47,012 bases of DNA, taken from the NCBI GenBank assembly GCA_029983505.1, contig JASBZK010000015.1, positions 1 to 47,012 of the forward strand. Reading direction: 5' to 3'. The DNA is from Porphyromonas sp. (lineage in GTDB: Bacteria > Bacteroidota > Bacteroidia > Bacteroidales > Porphyromonadaceae). Position 1 is the stretch's first letter, and each line of letters begins with the position of its first letter. Made by a program: the position numbers and the translations under genes. Below the pieces are notes generated by a model, which was given only the letters and a program-made list of their open reading frames with translations, was not told the origin of the DNA and did no database searches. Shown here piece after piece: positions 25,430 to 32,482 of the stretch.

Positions 25430-25870
25430 GCCACGGGCGCCGGAGAAGATATACGCATTAGAAACTTTGCCAACAAAGAATCATCGGAGAAAGCCCCGGA
25501 GGGGGCGGACGGCTCCGGCGGAGCCGAATCTTGGTAGCCCGGCACGAAGACCGCGTCAGCGGTCGATGTGCCGGGGACGGGGCGCTCTTTCTTGATTTCT
25601 GTGGCTCCGGAGGAGCCACATAGCTATTCAGCTCCTACGGAGCTGTAAAAGGGATTAGGATATCACTGACGTCCCGTGGCTGCGAGTCCTCCGGACTCTT
25701 TGCCACGGTCTACCAAGATTCCGGCACTCTGTGCCACCCTGCCCCTACGGGGCTTTACATACCACACTAATCTCGAAATGTGTCTAATGCGTCCTCCACG
25801 GGCGCCGGAGAGGTCGAACCGGTTTATTTGGAAATCCGGGAAATTTTTGGTACCCCTGCAGCGATAATCA
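25430..25870. repeat. Hairpin-mosaic repeat array 2
   Basis: The gene-free stretch before the fimbrial cluster is packed with short hairpins: GGCTCCGGCGGAGCC (about 25510-25524), GACCGCGTCAGCGGTC inside a CCGGCAC/GTGCCGG outer stem (about 25540-25585), GTGGCTCC-gga-GGAGCCAC (25601-25619), CAGCTCCTACGGAGCTG (25630-25646), GAGTCCTCCGGACTC within CCGTGGC/GCCACGG (25674-25707), GGCACTCTGTGCC (25723-25735) and GCCCCTACGGGGC (25741-25753). The block from the GGCTCC hairpin to GCGGTCGA recurs at 36512-36568 and, inverted, at 37937-37994. No promoter box was recognised in it. Confidence 0.75.
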
Positions 25871-25971
25871 AGGAGAACCTCTTGTCATAGCGCTCCACGG
25901 CAAATGCTGAACCTGGTATTTGGTCGGATTTTTTGAAAGGAAACAAGTTTTGGCGCGAAGGGGAGAACGGA

Positions 25972-26589
25972 ATGGCATCAAGAAAAACAAAGATGATAAT
26001 TTGGCTCGCGATATGCCTCTGTGCTGTTTTTGGCGAGCGTGTACTTGCACAAGATGCGGGTACTTACTTTCCTATTTCTCCCAAGAAGAACTTCACCGAG
26101 AGCAAAGTCGCCATCAAGACCAATCTCCTCGGGGATATGGCGTGGCTTCCGAATATCGGGCTTGAGATACCTCTTGCCGAAAAGTGGAGCCTCCAGGGTA
26201 CCTACTACCATATTTGGCTTGCCGATGACCCCGCGCATGAGTATTGGCGCATCTACGGCGGCGATATAGAGGGACGCTATTGGCTTAGAGAGGCGCTTTT
26301 AGGGCATCACTTCGGGCTGTACGCTCAGGTCTTCACGTACGACTTCGAGTTTGGAGGCGACGGGATGCAGGGGCGTAAGCCTCAGTTTGGCGCCGGGCTC
26401 TCTTACGGGTGGAGCTATCCCGTGGCGGATCGCTTATCCGTGGACTTCTCTTTCGGCGTGGGGTTTGTGACCGGCGAATATGACGCATACACACCTTGCG
26501 ACGGCTGTTACCTCCGGCAACACACGAAGCGGCTCCGGTATTTCGGACCCACGAAAGCGGCTATCTCTTTAGTCTATCATATCAAGTGA
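25972..26589 (+). CDS. DUF3575-type protein of the fimbrial cluster
   Basis: From the ATG at 25972 the protein has 205 residues. It has a signal peptide (about 1-27, ending CAVFGERVLAQ) and then an outer-membrane-barrel-like beta sequence (VAIKTNLLGDMAWLPNIGLEIPLAEKWSLQGTYY) typical of DUF3575 proteins, which commonly open FimA/Mfa1-type fimbrial gene clusters in Bacteroidales. Its role there is not established; an outer-membrane assembly role is plausible. A TTG start at 25933 would add 13 charged residues before the signal peptide and is less likely. Two cysteines (near YTPCDGCY) lie close to the C-terminus. The DUF5119 gene follows after only a few bases. Confidence 0.75.
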   Translation: MASRKTKMIIWLAICLCAVFGERVLAQDAGTYFPISPKKNFTESKVAIKTNLLGDMAWLPNIGLEIPLAEKWSLQGTYYHIWLADDPAHEYWRIYGGDIEGRYWLREALLGHHFGLYAQVFTYDFEFGGDGMQGRKPQFGAGLSYGWSYPVADRLSVDFSFGVGFVTGEYDAYTPCDGCYLRQHTKRLRYFGPTKAAISLVYHIK

Positions 26590-26593
26590 TGTT

Positions 26594-27560
26594 ATGGTGG
26601 AAGCTCGAGGTATAAATATCGGTCTACGGGGCGCGTTCCTTCTGCTCTGCTTCGGTCTCCTTTTGGGGTCGTGCAGGCATAAGCCGCTCTGCGACCCGGT
26701 GCAGGAGGAGGTCCGGGTAGTGATCGATTGGTCAAAAGCCCCCGAAGCGAATCCCGGACGGATGACGGGGTTCTTTTACCCCGTATCCGGAGGCGAAGAG
26801 ATCCGTTACGACTTCCCGGATGTCACGGGCGGCACGGTGCGCCTCGCGCCGGGACACTACCGCTTCGTGACGTTTAATCTCGGCACGGATATCCTACAAT
26901 TCAGGGGCGAGCAGAAATACGAGACCATAGAGAGCTTCACGAGCCGGACGACAGCGCTATCCGGCGCCCTCCGGAAGATGCGTGCCCCGTCGGCATTCGA
27001 GACGATACCTTTCGGTCTCTCCCCCGAGCCGTTCTATGCCGCACGCATTTACGACGTGCAGGTGCGTCGCCACCGGACGGGCGAAGCGGCACAGGAGATC
27101 GTGGTCTTCCCGGAGCCCAAGTACGTACAGATAGACGTCCGCATCCTCGGCGTCAAAAACCTCGGACAGCTCCAAGGTATGAGTGCCGGACTCAGCGGCA
27201 TCAAAAGTTCCTATTTCATCGGTCTGGACAAGTACGGGCCGGGATCCATCAATATCCCCATTGCTCTCGAAAAGAGCGGTGAGGACGGGCTGCACGGCTC
27301 GGCTCTCGCCTATGGGTATCACAGGAAGAAGCCAACGAACTAACCCTCTTCGCCGTTATGCAGGACGGGAAAGGGTACTACTACACCTACGACGTGACCC
27401 GGCAAATCGACGCACAAACGGGTCACGTCACGCTCAATATCGTCATCACGGACGGACCCGACTTGCCCAAAGCAGACCCTTCGGAGACCGGCTCCGGTGT
27501 GACAGCCAGGTTGAGAGCTGGGAAAGTGTCTCCGTGGACCTGAATATGAGTCCGAAGTGA
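26594..27560 (+). pseudogene. DUF5119-type fimbrial cluster lipoprotein, broken by two frameshifts
   Basis: The first frame (26594-27343, 249 residues) has a lipoprotein signal with lipobox LLLGSC and a DUF5119-like body. It leaves the family pattern after ALAYG and stops. The sense continues in the next frame from about 27316 (VSQEEANELTLFAVMQDGKG then YYYTYDVTRQID), and then in a third frame from about 27498 (SQVESWESVSVDLNMSPK, ending at 27560), which matches the usual end of the family. Each step is explained by one missing base, the first in a GGG run at 27314-27316. It may be a real pseudogene or the result of two sequencing errors. If intact it would encode about 320 residues, an accessory protein of the fimbrial cluster. 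Confidence 0.8.
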
Positions 27561-27643
27561 GCCCTCGGCGCCCCGAAAACGCAACAGACAAAAAAAGCAT
27601 ACTCTATTTATATTTTAACAGCTTACACATAAACATAAGCACC

Positions 27644-28801
27644 ATAAACAAACTGACCCTGGCGGCTCTCTCCGCCACCGCACTCTTAGGGTTCTCCGCC
27701 TGCACCCAGACGCAAGAGGTTCCCACTACAGGCAACACGGGACTTACGTTCCGCACTTTCCTCGGCAACTCCACCCGCGCTGCCGAGTACACCCGCACCA
27801 TTATGGCGACCGACGGCTTCAATGTCTCGGCTTTCGGTAACGGCGACCTCTATTTCACCGACACCGCAAAGCCCGAAAGCACGGAGGACGGTATCTGGAA
27901 CACGCAGACCGGCTCTTACATCTGGCCTTCTTACGAACTCAGTTTCTACGCCTACGCCAACCTCGGCACCTACGGCACGGCGACACTGAACACAACAGAC
28001 AAAAAGATCGACCTCACCACCCCTGCCAAAGTGGCTGACCAAAAAGACGTCATCGTGGCGTTCAATAAAGGCACACGTGCGGCACACGAAACAACCGGGG
28101 TCCCGATGTACTTCAAGCACGCGCTCTCCCAAGTGGAAGTGTGGGCGAAGAACACCAGCACCACGGCTCAGTACACCGTGGAAGTGGCAGGCGTGAAGCT
28201 CGCCCGCATCAATAGCAAGGTCACCTTTACCTATCCCGATGCCGCTACGGCAAGTGGTACTGCTCTTACAGCCTACGGCACACCCGGCACTCCGGCGAGC
28301 TTCTTTGCCGGTTCTTCTGCGGTTCAAACCCTTGACGGCACCGCAAAGAGCCTGATGAACTCGGCGAACGGCAACTTTATGATCATCCCGCAGACAATCA
28401 CGGCTTGGAACCAACCCGAGACACTTGCGGATGCCGCGACGGACAATAAGGGTACCTACCTCGCTGTCCTCGTCCGCATAAAGAGCAAAGCCGGCGCACA
28501 GATCTACCCGACTGCGACCGATGAATTTGCTTACGCAGCAGTGCCCCTTAACATCAATTTTGAGGCAGGCAAGAAGTACAAGATCACGCTCGACTTCGTT
28601 AACGGCGCAGGCTTTGAAGAGCCGAACAACGCCACCGACGCGAGCGAAACGAGCGACAAGCCCGCAAACGTGGTCATCAGCGATACGCCCGTTACTCCCG
28701 AAACTCCGGGTAAAGCGATCCTCGGTGGTCCGATCAAGTTCACCGTCGAAGTAGAGGGTTGGACTACGAGCGATAACTCGATCAGTATGAATGTCCAGTA
28801 A
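27644..28801 (+). CDS. Fimbrillin-family lipoprotein (FimA/Mfa1-like major subunit candidate)
   Basis: The protein matches the Bacteroidetes fimbrillin pattern: lipoprotein signal NKLTLAALSATALLGFSAC (C20), a basic cleavage site STR/AAE (R45-A46) where arginine-specific proteases mature such subunits, and two beta-sandwich domains. The Mfa_like_1-type core includes VPMYFKHALSQVEVWAKN, and the C-terminus is WTTSDNSISMNVQ. Such subunits make type V pili by strand exchange after proteolysis. The oddity is the start. No ATG, GTG or TTG lies next to the signal peptide, and the natural start position is ATA (27644). The only standard start in frame is GTG at 27557, overlapping the DUF5119 stop and adding 29 residues. 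It is given here from the ATA (385 residues). Confidence 0.8.
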   Translation: MNKLTLAALSATALLGFSACTQTQEVPTTGNTGLTFRTFLGNSTRAAEYTRTIMATDGFNVSAFGNGDLYFTDTAKPESTEDGIWNTQTGSYIWPSYELSFYAYANLGTYGTATLNTTDKKIDLTTPAKVADQKDVIVAFNKGTRAAHETTGVPMYFKHALSQVEVWAKNTSTTAQYTVEVAGVKLARINSKVTFTYPDAATASGTALTAYGTPGTPASFFAGSSAVQTLDGTAKSLMNSANGNFMIIPQTITAWNQPETLADAATDNKGTYLAVLVRIKSKAGAQIYPTATDEFAYAAVPLNINFEAGKKYKITLDFVNGAGFEEPNNATDASETSDKPANVVISDTPVTPETPGKAILGGPIKFTVEVEGWTTSDNSISMNVQ

Positions 28802-29147
28802 GCATAGGGGAGGCAGTGGGAAAAACGGAGAAGAGGCAAGCCGGGGCGTTTTGCCCCGGAGTCCCCGGAGTATTTCGGTACGGGTCTCGTGATTTTCTCG
28901 GCTTGAGTCTCGTGAGAAAGAGACCCTGTATCCGGGGATCGTCCCGGTACGTACCTCTTTTCCTCCCTTTTTCGTAATGCCTCAAACTTTAGTGCTTAGG
29001 CACCTACTACACTCTCCCGGGCAGGCATTGGCTTGCCGCCCGGGAACACATAATATGGAGGAGTGTTCGGGGTATTGCCCCGCAATACACTTCCGACACG
29101 ACCTCTCTATTGACAGAAACAGACTCCATTCCTGAAGTACGAAAACG
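28802..29147. other. Gene-free interval between two fimbrillin genes, with hairpins
   Basis: No gene is seen in 346 bp. It holds a terminator-like hairpin (28841-28859), CGGTACG-type blocks related to the dispersed palindrome (near 28876 and 28953), a CCCGGGC-a-GGCA / TGCC-GCCCGGG hairpin at about 29016-29044, and GTATTGC-ccc-GCAATAC at about 29072-29088. No good -7 box was found before the next gene. Confidence 0.5.
28841..28859 (+). terminator. Terminator-like hairpin after the first fimbrillin
   Basis: CCGGGGC (28841-28847) and GCCCCGG (28853-28859) form a perfect 7-bp GC stem with loop GTTTT, 40 bases past the stop. In a pilus operon such a site could make the downstream accessory genes less abundant than the main subunit. 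No T-run follows. Confidence 0.5.
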
Positions 29148-30458
29148 ATGACACGCTTGTCTCCCGTCCCATTGGCACTCTTATCCGCCCTTCTCGCACT
29201 CTTGCCCGCTTGCGGCAGGGAGGGGAGCGGGGAGCCGCTTCCTCCTAAGGGATCCCACATTTCTTTCGAGACGACCTGGACGCCTATGCGTGCCGCACTC
29301 TCATCCGAAGTCTCCGAGATGGGTGTCACGACCTACCTGTACTCCGGGACCTATCCGGGTGACACGGGGACTTCCGGTGTCTATTTCTCAAATCTCAGGG
29401 TCTCTAAGGATACCGGATACAACACCGGATACCCGTGGTTGTCAGACTCGAGTCGAAAATTTGCGTTTTTTGCGGTCTGTCCCTACGACGCATCCCTAAC
29501 TCTATCCGGTGCTTCTTTTGACTATACGGTACCGGCACCGACCTCCCAAGTCGACTTGATGGGTGCATCTGCTGTCGACGTACCGGTGGGACGAGGTGCA
29601 GATGTTCCTCTTGCCTTCGGGCACCTTCTCTCCGCGCTCGAATTTAATGTAAAAGGAGATTTTTTCTCAGGGACAGTGAAGAGTATCACGCTCAAGGGGG
29701 TACCGTCACAAGGGACTTACAACCTCAAAGACAAAGCTTGGAGCGGACAAAAGGCGCCTGCCGACTACTCCCTTCCCGTGAGCCTCACGTACACTGCAGG
29801 AGTCGAGACAGCTGTCAACATAGGAGATCCGCTCCTCATCCTACCAGGGAAGATGCCGGAGGGCGCTTCGGTGGAGCTCGTCATCTCTGACAGCGGAGGC
29901 AACGATTACAGTTACAGCGTCTCTATCTCGGGATTCGAGTTTCCCGAGGGAAGGAAGACAACATTAAACCTATCTCCGGAAGGGATTACACTCGGTGTGA
30001 AAATTCTGCCGTGGGACAGAGTTCTGCAACTCGTGGGCTTCATCAAGAAAGAGAGCATCCAAGTCATCAATCCCCCTGAGTGGGAGATTGTGCTTGGCAG
30101 CGACACCATCACCACACTTGACCGCGAAGTGCATATCAAAGGGCTTGACTCTTCGGCTACATTGGTCTTTAGGTTTCTGAGACCAATTGGGGCGGACTGG
30201 AGAGCCACCATCACCAATGCCTTGGACTTCTCTTTCCCTGAAGGTGAAGACATCTCCGGCGGGATCACGACAGTTGGAAAGGTTATCAAGATAAAGGTGC
30301 TGCCACGACTTCCTCAAGGAGTATCTGAGCGAAAAACTGAGCTCTATATCACAGTCTACGGCACGGAAGCTGACCCCGATAATAGTTCCTCCCCGGGCAA
30401 CGGTCCCGTAGGCATAGGTCGGGGGCTTCGCTATACCATCATCCAAGATCCGCTATGA
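29148..30458 (+). CDS. Fimbrillin-family lipoprotein (accessory subunit)
   Basis: The 436-residue protein has a lipoprotein signal (lipobox LLPAC, C22) and a fimbrillin-like Mfa_like_1 region (about 35-290; VDLMGASAVDVPVGRGADVPLAFGHLLSALEFNVKG is typical). A possible arginine cleavage site PMR/AAL (R48-A49) lies where these proteins are usually matured. The last 120 residues (PPEWEIVLGSDTITTLDREVH onward) form a further beta-rich part without a name known to me. It is probably a minor subunit or adaptor of the pilus. The ATG at 29148 directly precedes the signal peptide, in contrast to the preceding fimbrillin. Confidence 0.78.
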   Translation: MTRLSPVPLALLSALLALLPACGREGSGEPLPPKGSHISFETTWTPMRAALSSEVSEMGVTTYLYSGTYPGDTGTSGVYFSNLRVSKDTGYNTGYPWLSDSSRKFAFFAVCPYDASLTLSGASFDYTVPAPTSQVDLMGASAVDVPVGRGADVPLAFGHLLSALEFNVKGDFFSGTVKSITLKGVPSQGTYNLKDKAWSGQKAPADYSLPVSLTYTAGVETAVNIGDPLLILPGKMPEGASVELVISDSGGNDYSYSVSISGFEFPEGRKTTLNLSPEGITLGVKILPWDRVLQLVGFIKKESIQVINPPEWEIVLGSDTITTLDREVHIKGLDSSATLVFRFLRPIGADWRATITNALDFSFPEGEDISGGITTVGKVIKIKVLPRLPQGVSERKTELYITVYGTEADPDNSSSPGNGPVGIGRGLRYTIIQDPL

Positions 30459-30489
30459 TGGGGCAGAAGACAGACGGGAGAAATAAGAG

Positions 30490-32481
30490 ATGAAAAAAGC
30501 TACATTTATCCATAGATTTTTCAAACATCGGAGCGCCTTTCTTGCAGCACTCTGCGCTGTCTGGACGGTAGTCTCATGCGCTCCCGAAAGCGTCACACCT
30601 TCCTCAGGTGACGGGAAAGTCTCTTTGACCGTGACTCTGAGACGAGGCACGCCCCATAACGAGGAAGAAGGCTATCTGCTTAAAGCCTCCGACACGGAAT
30701 CAGGAGATACGGATGGTGCATTCAATGAGAATAAGATCGAGCGCCTCACCGTCATCTTTTTTGACCAGTCCGGTGCTCCCGTGTGGGTGCCTAAGACCGG
30801 CGCCGTGTCGGGTCTGGAAGGGATCTTCACCCACACCAGGAGAGATGTGCCACTCACCCCTGGATTGACGTACACTGTGTGGGCCTTCGCAAACCTGCCG
30901 GCGGACGTCGACATCTCCGGCAAAACCACCTCTGAGCTCGGAAATATCCTCGTTTCACTTCCCGGGCTATCCGACACCAACGGTGTCGATGCGCTTGCGT
31001 CCATCCCTATGGCAGGTTCGATTACTTTCACCTACAGCACTTCGATGCCCTCATTTGGCACAGTTATGCTTGAGCGTATGCTGGCAAAGGTACGCTTACG
31101 CATCGAGCGCAACGAACAACTCGCCCAATACGTTCCCAAAGACGCGAATAACACGCCCATCAACGACGACTTCTGGGGAAAGCCGCAGTTTGCCTTCTTG
31201 GGCGGAGCCACAAACGGGTGGCTGCTCCCAGGGGGTGCCTCCTATATGCATACACGGGAGTGGTATGAGTCTGCCGCATCACCGGACGAATATTTTCGAC
31301 CTATGCTGCTCAAGGAAGTGAACCTCCCGCCCACTTTTGCCACAGAGTATACGAGCAAAGCTCCCGTCTATACCTTTCCTCTCGACTGGCTATCTGACCC
31401 CGACCTGGCACCAGAAATGCTCATACGTCTACCACTCTATATGGGGACCGAACCGATCGACCCTACAGATCACACCAAAGCGACGTGGTACTACTACCGG
31501 GTTGTTTTTACACAGTTTGAACTCCTTAGTGAGTCCAAGAAGCTCGAAGCCAATCATCTGTATGATCTTATCGTCCGCATCGAACGACTCGGTACGACAG
31601 AGTGTATGTACCCCATCTCCCTGCCAGGGAAAGTGGAGATTTTACCCTGGAACAATGGTGGTGAAGTACCTGTCAATGTCGCAGCTGAGGATCACTACCT
31701 ATATGTCACTCCGATGGAAAGCGATATGTTCGGAGGGACACAGAGTTTTCGATTCTCTTCCAGCGAAGCGGTCTCGGTCACAGTAGAGTCCGGCTATTAC
31801 TACACCTATCACGGAGTCACGGGCGAACGCTACACCAACCAGATTTCCGGACCCTATCTGGGGACAGTCTCTGTCACAGGCGGACTTAGTGGCACACTTA
31901 CACTCACGCGACGGACTCCGCCCTATAACTCTCCCGAATACCTGACCCTCAAAGTCACCACCCGGTCGGGACTCACCCGCACGGTTAAAGTAACACACTA
32001 CCCGGATATCATCGTCGTTGCCGAACTTTCTCTCGAACCCAATCTCAGTAACCCCAATATGTACACTTTCACTATCTCTCGCTACAACCCGGACTGGGCG
32101 TACAAGAGCAACGGTTATGTCATCGGCTACCCGGATACAGAGCATCCCACAGGTGAGGACGAAAAGACAGTCTCACCGAGATTTCAAGTCTCTTCGTGGA
32201 GTTTTGGCGATAAGACCGGTCTCCGCACTTACGCAGAGGCTAAAGCGTACTGCGACAACTACACTGAGCGGCATTCCACGGGAACCCTATCGGATTGGCG
32301 CCTTCCCTCCCGAGCGGAGCTGCAAATCATTAGCGACGTAACCCTCAAGGTCGGCACCATCAGCACCGGACGCAACACACTCTACCCAGGCACCAAATCC
32401 TACGACACTTCCTACTGGAGTCTGACGGATCACACGGACATCTCTGAGGATCGCGTCAGATGCGTGCGGGATGTCAAGTAA
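30490..32481 (+). CDS. Large fimbrial accessory lipoprotein, DUF4906-like with C-terminal DUF1566-like domain
   Basis: The 663-residue protein has a lipoprotein signal (WTVVSC, C30) and a FimB/Mfa2-like N-terminal half (VSLTVTLRRG, KIERLTVIFFDQSGAPV, YTVWAFANLP). Later beta domains with sequence like TRSGLTRTVKVTHYPD suggest a DUF4906-type tip or anchor protein. The last 90 residues (AEAKAYCDNY, WRLPSRAELQIISD, YWSLTDHT, VRCVRDVK) match the DUF1566/Fib_succ_major-type ending found on many Bacteroidetes surface proteins. It probably caps or anchors the pilus made of the upstream subunits. The ATG at 30490 lies 31 bases after the previous gene. Its stop lies next to the next gene's start. Confidence 0.75.
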   Translation: MKKATFIHRFFKHRSAFLAALCAVWTVVSCAPESVTPSSGDGKVSLTVTLRRGTPHNEEEGYLLKASDTESGDTDGAFNENKIERLTVIFFDQSGAPVWVPKTGAVSGLEGIFTHTRRDVPLTPGLTYTVWAFANLPADVDISGKTTSELGNILVSLPGLSDTNGVDALASIPMAGSITFTYSTSMPSFGTVMLERMLAKVRLRIERNEQLAQYVPKDANNTPINDDFWGKPQFAFLGGATNGWLLPGGASYMHTREWYESAASPDEYFRPMLLKEVNLPPTFATEYTSKAPVYTFPLDWLSDPDLAPEMLIRLPLYMGTEPIDPTDHTKATWYYYRVVFTQFELLSESKKLEANHLYDLIVRIERLGTTECMYPISLPGKVEILPWNNGGEVPVNVAAEDHYLYVTPMESDMFGGTQSFRFSSSEAVSVTVESGYYYTYHGVTGERYTNQISGPYLGTVSVTGGLSGTLTLTRRTPPYNSPEYLTLKVTTRSGLTRTVKVTHYPDIIVVAELSLEPNLSNPNMYTFTISRYNPDWAYKSNGYVIGYPDTEHPTGEDEKTVSPRFQVSSWSFGDKTGLRTYAEAKAYCDNYTERHSTGTLSDWRLPSRAELQIISDVTLKVGTISTGRNTLYPGTKSYDTSYWSLTDHTDISEDRVRCVRDVK

Positions 32482-32482
32482 A

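Noticed and set aside
26594..27560. Programmed ribosomal frameshifting in the DUF5119 gene
   Set aside because: Two shifts would be needed, neither site has a slippery heptamer with a downstream structure, and the family is not known to use it.
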